Below, in pieces: positions 1 through 5,138 of a stretch of 5,138 nucleotides of DNA. Under the pieces are notes generated by a model. The model was not told the origin of the DNA, made no database searches, and worked only from the letters and a program-made list of their open reading frames with translations. This DNA comes from a bacterium (lineage in GTDB: Bacteria; Chloroflexota; Dormibacteria; UBA8260; Bog-877), in the NCBI GenBank assembly GCA_021817025.1, contig JAKAWF010000275.1, forward strand, positions 1 through 5,138. The letters run 5' to 3'. The translations under genes were made by a program, and so were the position numbers. The first letter of the stretch is position 1; each line of letters begins with the position of its first letter.

Positions 1-146
1 TGGTCTCGACGCCCCGGCAGAGCGGCAACCTGCTCATAACCGTCACCATCCGCTACTACTTCCGGCCCATCACGCCAATAGTCGGGGCACTCTTCCCCAG
101 CAGCTTCTATCTGAGCAGTTCCGTCTGCGCCCGTGACGAGTACTGA
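1..146 (+). CDS. TadE-like pseudopilin, C-terminal fragment (5' end outside window)
   Basis: Only the last 47 codons are present; the reading frame begins at base 3 and stops at TGA 144-146. The visible end contains a beta-strand-like stretch (LLITVTIRYYFRPITPIVG), then LFPSSFYLSSSVCARDEY. The pattern of a valine/tyrosine-rich strand, 'Y-x-F-R-P-I-T-P', a hydrophobic stretch and a short 'LSSS' strand before a charged end is typical of the C-terminus of TadE-like proteins. In the family, TadE is a minor pseudopilin with one N-terminal membrane helix, needed for assembly of Flp pili or related Tad secretion structures. The N-terminal helix that would prove this is off the window. Its stop lies 14 bases inside the next gene, which is itself a Tad-family protein, and this supports the call. 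Family assignment is moderately sure; whether it is TadE or TadF cannot be told. Confidence 0.7.
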   Translation, partial: VSTPRQSGNLLITVTIRYYFRPITPIVGALFPSSFYLSSSVCARDEY

Positions 147-2019
147 ACATCCGCCGGGACGCCGGGAACGGGGCCAGGCGATGGCCCTGGTGGCCCTTCT
201 GATTTTCTTCGTGGTCCTGGGCGTGGCGGCCCTGGCCATCGACGTGGGCTCCAACTTCGACAACCGCCAGCAGCTGCAGAGCGTAGCCGACCTCGCCGCC
301 CTGGCTGGGGCGCAGCAGACCGGTGTCAATACGACGACCATCCTCCCGGACACCCAGGCTCTCATCTGGCATAACTTGGGGGTGTCGCCTGCGAGCGTCA
401 GCTGCACCGGGTCCCCCTGCACCATCTCCGCTGGAGGCTACACAGCGACCGTCATCTACCCCTACACCCCATTCAACCCGACGGTGAACGACTATCCGCC
501 GGAGCTGACCGTGGCGGTGGACCTCACCCACCTCAACCCCATCCATGGGTTCGAGGGATTCCTGGGATTCGGGCCGACGACCATCCGGGTCCACGCCGCC
601 GCCACGGGGCTGCAAGGAACCCGGCAGTTCCCCTTCGCTCTCGCCACCCGCTTTTTGGACCTCACCGGCGGTGGGAGCATCGCCGCTTACGGGTCGGTGC
701 TCGTGGACCAGTGCTCGGACAGCGGCCAGGGTGACTTCACCGATCACGGATACAACGGGGGGCTGTACTTCAACGGGGGAACCGGGCTCTTGCTGGGAGC
801 GGCGTACACGTCCAAGGTGAGCGGCCTGTACTCCAATGCGGAGGCGGCGCTAGTGGCCGACCCTGCCGGGACCAGCTGCCCGGGTGGGGCCAACCAGAGT
901 GCCACTGCCGGCCTGACCGGCCTCACCGACCAGGTTCACTTCAGCTCAACCGCCGCCAACTACAACTACTTCTACGGCTTCAACTCCGGACCTACCCCCT
1001 GCGGCACGTCGACCGACTCGGGATGCCAGTCGAACCCGGAGGGGGGCCCGCCTTATAGCTGGCAGGATCCCTCCTGCTGGCAATCCGGCACCGGGACAGC
1101 CCCGGTGGCGTGGACCGGCAGCTACGCCTACCCGAGCGCCAACGGACCAGGGGTCACGATCGAGCCCTCCAGCCTCACCGTGCCCTGCCCCCAACCCAAT
1201 CCCAGTACCTATCCCAACCAACCCCACGGCACCATGGAGGGCTCCTTCCCGGCGGCACGGTTCCCCAACTTCCCCGAGTACGCCACGCCGGAGGAGCTGG
1301 TGCAGGAGCTCTCGGGTGACCAGGCGATGCCGGCAGGCGTCCCCGGAGAGATCACCGGGATCACCGAGAGCGGGAAGGCCTATCAGAACAGCGGGCAGGA
1401 CTGGACCTTTCCCGCCGGGGTCTACGTGGTGGACGGAGCGTCCGCGCTCCCGGTCATCAAGGGCGCCTTCACCTGCCAAAGTGACGATGGCGCCGACGTG
1501 TACCCGAACGGCTGCGTATTCATCCTGGAGAACGGGGCGTCGCTCCAGGTCCAGGGCAACAAGTCGTCCCTCAACTGCAGCTACTCCATCACTGGAGACG
1601 CGGGCTGCAGCTTCTACCTGGCAGACAGCACCACGCCCACCCAGAGCGTCTTCTCCCTCTCCAACTCCGCCAACGGTACCCTCAGCCCCATCCCCTTTGT
1701 CCCCACCTGCGCATCAGGGCCATGCCTTCCATCCAACTTCCCAGTCGTGTACAGCAACGGCACCTCCACCACGGGGGCCACCTCGAGCCTCAACCTCTCG
1801 GCCGTCGTGTCCATCTCCAACCCCGGCAGCTTCGCCTTCAACGGCACCATCTACGTGCCCCACGGCATCTTCAGCTCCAACGCCAATGCCGGCTCCTCCT
1901 CGGGTCAGGTCATCGCCGACTCGATCCGCCTCCAGGGCGGCAGCGGCAGCTCCAGCGGGGTTGCCTACAACGGGAACTCAACCGCCCCTGTGGTGGGCGC
2001 CGCCAGGCTCATCGAGTGA
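133..2019 (+). CDS. tadG: TadG-like pilus assembly protein (Tad domain plus large Cys-containing ectodomain)
   Basis: A 628-residue protein. Residues 9-15 (GRRERGQ) are a positive cytosolic flank, about 17-38 form one membrane helix, and 36-62 carry the Tad/TadG-like signature: AIDVGS, then a Gln/Leu-rich stretch ending in VADLAALAGAQ. This matches the N-terminal 'putative Flp pilus-assembly TadE/G-like' domain. The positive-inside rule puts residues 39-628 outside the membrane. That part is rich in Gly, Ser, Asn and Pro. Its end (about 425-615: FPAGVYVVDG, CVFILENGAS, FNGTIYVPHGIFSS, QVIADSIRLQGG) looks like repeated beta strands, as in TadG-related proteins with a beta-helix-like end. Cysteines are at 91, 96, 194, 249, 290, 298, 315, 352, 448, 461, 482, 492, 526 and 531; the even number and close pairs suggest disulfides. 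GTG 133 is the only start after the in-frame stop at 112-114 that keeps RRERGQ. ATG 181 is possible but would begin at the helix. The gene overlaps the TadE-like gene and ends the plus-strand cluster. Family is confident; exact role (minor pilin, tip or anchor) is not known. Confidence 0.85.
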   Translation: MTSTEHPPGRRERGQAMALVALLIFFVVLGVAALAIDVGSNFDNRQQLQSVADLAALAGAQQTGVNTTTILPDTQALIWHNLGVSPASVSCTGSPCTISAGGYTATVIYPYTPFNPTVNDYPPELTVAVDLTHLNPIHGFEGFLGFGPTTIRVHAAATGLQGTRQFPFALATRFLDLTGGGSIAAYGSVLVDQCSDSGQGDFTDHGYNGGLYFNGGTGLLLGAAYTSKVSGLYSNAEAALVADPAGTSCPGGANQSATAGLTGLTDQVHFSSTAANYNYFYGFNSGPTPCGTSTDSGCQSNPEGGPPYSWQDPSCWQSGTGTAPVAWTGSYAYPSANGPGVTIEPSSLTVPCPQPNPSTYPNQPHGTMEGSFPAARFPNFPEYATPEELVQELSGDQAMPAGVPGEITGITESGKAYQNSGQDWTFPAGVYVVDGASALPVIKGAFTCQSDDGADVYPNGCVFILENGASLQVQGNKSSLNCSYSITGDAGCSFYLADSTTPTQSVFSLSNSANGTLSPIPFVPTCASGPCLPSNFPVVYSNGTSTTGATSSLNLSAVVSISNPGSFAFNGTIYVPHGIFSSNANAGSSSGQVIADSIRLQGGSGSSSGVAYNGNSTAPVVGAARLIE

Positions 2020-2026
2020 GCCTGGT

Positions 2027-2068
2027 GCACCTCGGGACCTAGAGCCTCCGGTCACCTGGAGGCGGTGC
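2027..2068 (+). terminator. Candidate stem-loop after the TadG-like gene
   Basis: The core stem GCCTCC (2044-2049) pairs with GGAGGC (2058-2063) around an 8-base loop. Directly outside it on the 3' side, GGTGC (2064-2068) can pair with GCACC (2027-2031), leaving a 12-base bulge on the left arm. It starts 8 bases after the stop codon. No T-tract follows, so it may be a weak intrinsic terminator or a 3'-end stabilising structure. Folding energy was not computed. Confidence 0.35.
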
Positions 2069-2285
2069 GAGCTGGGATTGGCTCCCACTCTTGAAGCGGC
2101 CCATAGCGGGACGGTCATTGAGGGTGGCTTCATGCCGCGCGGCCACCTACAGGCTCGCTCCGTGGCACATCTCACCTGCCTGGCACGGGAGCCAAGCACT
2201 TGTGCGACGGACGCGCGATCTGGGGGGTTTGGTGGCCGTAGTCGCCCGGCCGAGGGGACCAACCGTTGGAACGAGAGACTCGCGC

Positions 2286-2301
2286 ACCCGCAGGGGCGGG
2301 T
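2286..2301. terminator. Short GC hairpin in the convergent gap
   Basis: A perfect 6-bp stem, ACCCGC (2286-2291) with GCGGGT (2296-2301), has a 4-base loop AGGG. On the plus strand it is followed by TTCCC, which is only a hint of a T-tract. It could serve as a transcription stop in either direction, but a stem this short arises easily by chance in GC-rich DNA. Confidence 0.22.
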
Positions 2302-2391
2302 TCCCATCGTGACCAGCCAACCTCACCCGAGTGGCGCAGCCTTCTGGACCTCCGTCGCGGCCCCTTTGGGACGAGGCAGCCCACTAACGTT

Positions 2392-2411
2392 CCTGGAGAA
2401 CCAACTCCTGG
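2392..2411 (-). terminator. Candidate imperfect hairpin after the anti-sigma gene
   Basis: CCTGGAG (2392-2398) faces CTCCTGG (2405-2411) across a 6-base loop, giving six pairs and one T-T mismatch (2394/2409). It begins 2 bases beyond the stop codon of the minus-strand gene, the right place for a terminator. On the minus strand it is followed by AACGTTAGTGG, with no real T-run, so support is weak. Confidence 0.25.
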
Positions 2412-2412
2412 G

Positions 2413-3579
2413 TCAGGGGACGGTGATCGTCCAACTGGCCTCCGCCACCCCGAAGGCTGAACTGGCGGCCGCCTCACTTGGATAGGGCCCGGCATACTCG
2501 GACCACTGGAAGACCAGCTGGTACCGGCCCGGGCCCTGCAGATCGAATAGCCAGTCGTCCGACTGTGTCCCGTTGGGCGAAATCCCAAGTGCACTTCGGA
2601 TTGACTTCCCCGCGCCGTTGTTGAAGGCGCCGTAGCTGGCAGCGGGCCATTCGCGGGCGCCGCTCGGCGTTACGACGTACATCCCCGGGAAGGAGACCCC
2701 ACTGGTGGGGCAGGTGGCCGTAGGTGGGGCCGGAGCGGCCGCGGCGCAAGCGTACAGCTGGTCGATGAGGCTTCCCTTGACGGTTGCCGTAACATCCAGC
2801 CCGTCCCCGGTCACGGTGAGCCCGCGGATGGCGTAGGTGGTCCCGTGGTTGACCACCGGCGGCGGCGGCACCAGCTGGACATCGGCGACGGGCGTCACCG
2901 TGAAGGGCAGGTCGAGGCTTGGTCCGGTGGCGCTGGCAGGCGTAAAAGGCACCTTCTCGCTCTGATACGAGACCATGACGTGGAGGACCAGCCGCTGGCT
3001 TCCATCCAGCTCCGCTTCCGGCAATGGGGCGAACGTCACAGCAAACGCGGACCGTGGGCAGCCGTCGCTGTAGATCAGGGGGTAGTCCTGTCCACGGCTG
3101 TCGCTTACGAACATGTCCGCGAAGAGGCCGCCTCTGGAAAGGCATTCGGCCGGGCTGCCGAACTTCACAAAGACAGTGGTCCGGATGGGGTCGGCGAAGG
3201 CCTCGGTGATGGTCACCGCGATGCCGTCCAGGGTCCCCGTGGCCGACTGTGGTTGCAGCTGGGCCGCGGACGTGCCTGCAGCCGCCAGCTCAGCATTGGT
3301 GATCTGCCCCAGCACTGGGACAGCCGCCAGTGCCTGCTCGTAACCGCTGATGAAGCGAGCACCGGCGAGGTTGAGGGCGAGCACGCCCACGATCGCCAAT
3401 GTCGCAATCAAGGCGGCACGGGCACGACGCCGCCGAAGCCCGCTCGCGGCCGGGCCACGCGACCCGCCGGCGCCCTGCACCCCGAGGGGGCGTGGACGGC
3501 AGGAGACGGGGAGCTCCAGTTCGCTCAGCCGCTGGGCCAGTGGGTCGGTGGCTAGTGGGTCGTCGGCGCGATCCATCAT
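2413..3579 (-). CDS. Probable membrane-anchored anti-sigma factor with DUF4179-like ectodomain
   Basis: A 388-residue single-pass membrane protein. Residues 1-54 are cytosolic: an acidic start, a short amphipathic stretch (DPLAQRLSELELPV, 12-25) and a basic run (RRRRARA, 49-55). About 56-76 are the membrane helix. Residues 77-388 lie outside, beginning SGYEQALAAVPVLGQI and continuing with GTLDGIAVTITEAFADPIRT (115-134), which resembles the strand pattern of DUF4179-type extracellular domains of sigma-factor-linked proteins. Cysteines 146, 174, 278 and 290 are outside and could form two disulfides; Cys27 is cytosolic. There is no HxxxCxxC zinc anti-sigma motif, so binding would rely on the short helix. 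The gene follows the ECF sigma gene with an ATGA overlap (3576-3579), so the two are translated together. Two adjacent ATGs (3577-3579 and 3574-3576) are possible starts, 5 and 8 bases from a GAGGTG site; the second has the more usual spacing. Role as regulator is inferred mainly from context; the signal is unknown. Confidence 0.7.
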   Translation of the reverse strand: MMDRADDPLATDPLAQRLSELELPVSCRPRPLGVQGAGGSRGPAASGLRRRRARAALIATLAIVGVLALNLAGARFISGYEQALAAVPVLGQITNAELAAAGTSAAQLQPQSATGTLDGIAVTITEAFADPIRTTVFVKFGSPAECLSRGGLFADMFVSDSRGQDYPLIYSDGCPRSAFAVTFAPLPEAELDGSQRLVLHVMVSYQSEKVPFTPASATGPSLDLPFTVTPVADVQLVPPPPVVNHGTTYAIRGLTVTGDGLDVTATVKGSLIDQLYACAAAAPAPPTATCPTSGVSFPGMYVVTPSGAREWPAASYGAFNNGAGKSIRSALGISPNGTQSDDWLFDLQGPGRYQLVFQWSEYAGPYPSEAAASSAFGVAEASWTITVP

Positions 3580-4124
3580 TCCGTCACCTCTAAGCGGGAA
3601 CGCAGTCGTTGCAGGGCCCGCCTGTTGGCCATGATTGCGGCCCGTTCGCTGGTCTTCATCTGGTGAGCTATTTCTGCGTAGCTGAGACCGGCGCCGTACC
3701 TAAGCGCCACAACGGTCCGTTGCCGGAGGGGCAGTGTTCTGAGGAGGGCGAGCAGCTCGCCGTCGGCGATGTTCTTCAGCGCGCTCGTCTCCGCGTTGGG
3801 TTCCGAAGCGATGTGCTGGTGGGCGGAGAACCGCTCCAGAAGCGTGAGTCTCCGCCGAGAAGCACGGCCGGCATCCCGGGCGCAGTTCAGGACGATCGCC
3901 CAAAGCCAGGGCTCCAGTTGCCCCTTTGACGGATCGAACTTGGGGAGGGCCCGTATGGCTCGAATGAGGGCCTCCTGGGCAAGATCGGCACTGTCCTGGT
4001 CGCCGTGGCAAGCCATCGCGGCGAATCGGTGGACCCGGTCGGAGTAAGCCTGAGCGAACTCCTCGGCGGTGAACAGAACTGGCCTCGAGACGGACTTTGC
4101 TGTTGCCAGGCTTAGGGAGTCCAT
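3576..4124 (-). CDS. ECF-family RNA polymerase sigma factor
   Basis: A 182-residue protein with the two-domain layout of extracytoplasmic function (sigma-70 group 4) sigma factors. Region 2 spans about residues 22-92, with DQDSADLAQEALIRAIRALP (42-61), KFDPSKGQLEPWLWAIVLN (62-80) and a basic end RASRRR. Region 4 spans about 121-178: LLALLRTLPLRQRTVVALRY, then LSYAEIAHQMKTSERAA as the helix-turn-helix and a basic recognition end RRALQRLRSRL. The linker between is short and no extra C-terminal domain is present. It should direct RNA polymerase to stress or envelope promoters and be held inactive by the membrane protein whose gene overlaps its stop. The frame stays open upstream to an ATG at 4235 (219 residues), but the added Ala/Pro/Arg-rich stretch resembles no sigma region, so I prefer ATG 4124. 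That start has no good ribosome site; the upstream one has only a weak GGGA. Family is certain, start uncertain. Confidence 0.9.
   Translation of the reverse strand: MDSLSLATAKSVSRPVLFTAEEFAQAYSDRVHRFAAMACHGDQDSADLAQEALIRAIRALPKFDPSKGQLEPWLWAIVLNCARDAGRASRRRLTLLERFSAHQHIASEPNAETSALKNIADGELLALLRTLPLRQRTVVALRYGAGLSYAEIAHQMKTSERAAIMANRRALQRLRSRLEVTE
3585..3590 (-). promoter_or_regulatory. Shine-Dalgarno site of the anti-sigma gene
   Basis: GAGGTG on the minus strand lies inside the last codons of the sigma gene, 5 bases before the first ATG and 8 before the second. It is the clearest ribosome-binding site in the window. It shows that the anti-sigma gene can be started independently as well as by coupling to the sigma gene's stop. 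Confidence 0.7.
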
Positions 4125-4195
4125 GTGCTGAATACGGCTTCCCGCCGCCGCAGGTAACGCGTGAGCCGCGAACGGCCAGGGTGGGCGCGGTGACC

Positions 4196-4219
4196 TAGTG
4201 GCAGCCGAGGATCGCACTA
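4196..4219. repeat. Small dyad upstream of the sigma gene (possible operator)
   Basis: TAGTG (4196-4200) and CACTA (4215-4219) are perfect inverted copies separated by 14 bases, so their centres lie 19 bp apart, close to two helical turns. It sits about 70-95 bases before the preferred sigma start. The arms are short and may be chance. Confidence 0.2.
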
Positions 4220-4272
4220 CCGCCTCCGCCAACATCCATTCCCAATCTCAGGTGTGCCGCCCTCGCATCTCC

Positions 4273-4282
4273 CTCAATTGAG
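4273..4282. repeat. 10-bp perfect palindrome CTCAATTGAG
   Basis: CTCAATTGAG reads the same on both strands. Its AT core (CAATTG) stands out in GC-rich surroundings, about 150 bases upstream of the preferred sigma start and 38 upstream of the alternative one. It could be a regulator-binding site. No second copy was seen in the window. Confidence 0.25.
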
Positions 4283-4455
4283 CGCGCGGGGGCCCCACGG
4301 CAGCCTGCCCTCACACCACCCCGCGTGCCCCCGCCTGTAGTTAGGGCTGATGTCAAGACCGCCGAGGGGTGGGCCGACGCCGGCGCAATGTGGTTCGGGG
4401 AAAGAATGGTCTGCCGGCCTCTTGTGTGCCGGTGCCAACCGTGCTGAGCGAAGTA

Positions 4456-4493
4456 CCGCCTCGCTCCTGTGTCTACCGTGGGGCTCGAGGCGG
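4456..4493 (-). terminator. Inverted repeat spanning the stop codon of the OmdA-like gene
   Basis: CCGCCTCG (4456-4463) and CGAGGCGG (4486-4493) form a perfect 8-bp stem around a 22-base loop. The TAG stop (4473-4475) of the minus-strand gene lies in the loop and its last codons form one arm. No T-run follows on the minus strand. It may act in transcription stop or message stability; the large loop makes it weaker than a classical terminator. Confidence 0.3.
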
Positions 4494-5066
4494 ATGGATG
4501 ATCTCACCGCGGGCGAGCAAGGCTACGAGTTGTTCAATCCGTCGATGGCGAGTCTCGGGACGCTTTGCGGTAGTGACCCGATACAGCACCGCGTAGCGGT
4601 TGGCCCCGTCGAGCCGGTCGAACGCCTGCCGGGCGCCTGCGACGGCGTCCAGCTCCGCGGCGAGGTCAGCTGGCACCTCGATGGTCGCAGCGCCGTGGTA
4701 CGCAGCTTCCCAGGTTCCGTCGGACTTGGCTCGGGCCACGGCGGCGAGCCCGCCCGGGTGCATCCGGCCCTCGGCGATCAGCCGCTCGGCCAGGGTGGTA
4801 TTTCGTTTCGACCAAGCGCTGCCTCGGCGCCGGGGCGTGAACCTTCGTCGGAAGGTACCGGCGTCGGCCCGGGCTAGCTGCCCGTCGACCCAGCCGTGGC
4901 AGAGAGCCGCTTCGAGTGCTTGGTCGTACGTGAGCGAAGTCGGCCGGGTGGTCCCCTTCTTGGCCAGAACCAGCCAGACACCATCCGAGTCCGAGGCGTG
5001 CTTCTCAAGCCACCCGCGCCAGGCAGCGAGATCGGACATCGTCAGCTCCGGGACGTCAGGAGTCAT
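4473..5066 (-). CDS. YdeI/OmpD-associated (OmdA) family protein
   Basis: A complete 197-residue soluble protein with no signal peptide or membrane segment. It carries the family's motifs in order: AWRGWLEKH (15-23), GVWLVLAKKG (29-38), LTYDQALEAALCHGWVDGQ (45-63), RFTPRRRGSAWSKRN (75-89), GRMHPGGLAAV (100-110), DGTW (116-119), and the helical end FDRLDGANRYAVLY (149-162) with TAKRPETRHRRI (166-177). The last part is the 'bacteriocin-protection, YdeI or OmpD-associated' domain, with its usual AKxxETRxxRI pattern. Members are linked in enterobacteria to resistance to cationic antimicrobial peptides; the biochemical role is not established, and here it is inferred from family only. ATG 5066 keeps the conserved lead-in PEL before the first motif, but has no clear ribosome site. 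ATG 5039 (residue 10) has GGAG 6 bases upstream and is a real alternative. It points the same way as the sigma gene but a 348-base gap separates them. Confidence 0.9.
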   Translation of the reverse strand: MTPDVPELTMSDLAAWRGWLEKHASDSDGVWLVLAKKGTTRPTSLTYDQALEAALCHGWVDGQLARADAGTFRRRFTPRRRGSAWSKRNTTLAERLIAEGRMHPGGLAAVARAKSDGTWEAAYHGAATIEVPADLAAELDAVAGARQAFDRLDGANRYAVLYRVTTAKRPETRHRRIEQLVALLARGEIIHPPRAPR

Positions 5067-5092
5067 GAGACCCGAAGATACAGCCGGACGTC
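5051..5092 (-). promoter_or_regulatory. Possible start-site region of the OmdA-like gene with paired GACGTCC repeats
   Basis: On the minus strand GACGTCC occurs at 5086-5092 and again at 5051-5057, 35 bases apart in the same orientation, flanking ATG 5066. Between them TATCTT (5075-5080), a -10-like hexamer, ends 8 bases before that ATG, compatible with a leaderless or near-leaderless message. No convincing -35 box is present. All of this is suggestive only. Confidence 0.2.
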
Positions 5093-5138
5093 GCCGGAGA
5101 ATCCGGTTCGATTCGCCTGCGAACTGACTCGGCCTCCG

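Larger units (their letters stand above)
2020..2412. other. Non-coding gap between convergent genes, with stem-loops
   Basis: These 393 bases separate the ends of the TadG-like gene (plus) and the anti-sigma gene (minus). Open frames cross the region on both strands, but their translations are Arg/Pro/Gly-rich, have no domain-like pattern and lack a plausible ribosome site, so I call no gene here. Three GC-rich hairpins are visible (2027-2068, 2286-2301, 2392-2411) and are listed separately. The gap is long for simple convergent termination, so a small RNA or a decayed gene cannot be excluded. Confidence 0.6.
4125..4472. other. Intergenic region upstream of the sigma gene, with small dyads
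   Basis: These 348 bases lie between the OmdA-like gene and the preferred sigma start, and should carry the sigma promoter on the minus strand. A possible weak promoter for a near-leaderless message is TTACCT, 17 bases, TATTCA, ending 4 bases before ATG 4124; each hexamer matches consensus at only 3 of 6 bases. I found no ECF-type GGAAC -35 element here. A perfect 10-bp palindrome (4273-4282) and a 5-bp dyad (4196-4219) are listed separately. No protein-coding gene is convincing on either strand. Confidence 0.5.

Noticed and set aside
70..747. A 225-codon open frame antisense to the TadE-like and TadG-like genes
   Set aside because: Its translation is Gly/Arg/Asp/Val-rich low-complexity and matches no family, while the plus-strand frame carries clear Tad features.
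2091..2312. A 73-codon plus-strand open frame within the convergent gap
   Set aside because: It has no ribosome-binding site and an Arg-rich composition typical of non-coding GC-rich DNA. Too little support to call a small protein.
1316..2485. A 389-codon open frame on the plus strand running from inside the TadG-like gene across the gap into the anti-sigma 3' end
   Set aside because: Its translation is Arg/Pro/Ser/Thr-rich with no domain pattern, and it overlaps two well-supported genes in other frames. High GC leaves few stop codons, which explains it.
2845..3555. A 236-codon plus-strand frame antisense to the anti-sigma gene
   Set aside because: Its translation shows no membrane segment or domain pattern. 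The minus-strand gene has a membrane helix, a ribosome site and overlap with its sigma partner.
5094..5125. A tRNA-like T-loop string (GGTTCGATTC) near the right edge
   Set aside because: The flanking bases cannot form the required 5-bp T-stem, and no acceptor stem or anticodon arm is recognisable nearby.
1..5138. CRISPR array, insertion sequence, integrase or toxin-antitoxin genes
   Set aside because: I saw no regularly spaced direct repeats, no terminal inverted repeats flanking a transposase and no recombinase motifs on either strand.

Overview
The window is GC-rich bacterial DNA (roughly 65% GC by eye, not counted) with tightly packed genes, a GTG start and weak or absent Shine-Dalgarno sites. 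That style suits a soil-type high-GC lineage such as Actinomycetota, Chloroflexota or a related group. The taxon is an inference from composition and gene families only. No rRNA, tRNA, CRISPR, transposase or phage gene was seen.

Left part, plus strand (1-2019): the distal end of a Tad/Flp-type pilus or secretion locus. Positions 1-146 hold the last 47 codons of a TadE-like pseudopilin. It overlaps by 14 bases the start of a 628-residue TadG-like protein, which has one N-terminal membrane anchor and a very large extracytoplasmic region rich in Gly, Ser and Asn with 14 cysteines.

Positions 2020-2412 are a non-coding gap between convergent genes. It holds several GC-rich stem-loops but no classical T-tract terminator.

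Middle, minus strand (4124 down to 2413): an ECF sigma factor followed, with a 4-base ATGA overlap and a clear Shine-Dalgarno site, by a single-pass membrane protein that is most likely its anti-sigma factor. That protein has a short cytosolic tail without a zinc anti-sigma (HxxxCxxC) motif and a DUF4179-like outer region of about 310 residues. The pair looks like an envelope-signal transduction unit of unknown signal.

Right part, minus strand (5066 down to 4473): a complete YdeI/OmpD-associated (OmdA) family protein. A 348-base region with some small dyads separates it from the sigma gene, so it is probably transcribed separately.

The pilus genes, the sigma/anti-sigma pair and the OmdA-like protein all concern the cell surface or stress at it, but a functional link is only a hypothesis from proximity. 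I see no clear new multi-gene system. The least understood items are the TadG ectodomain and the sensory domain of the anti-sigma factor.
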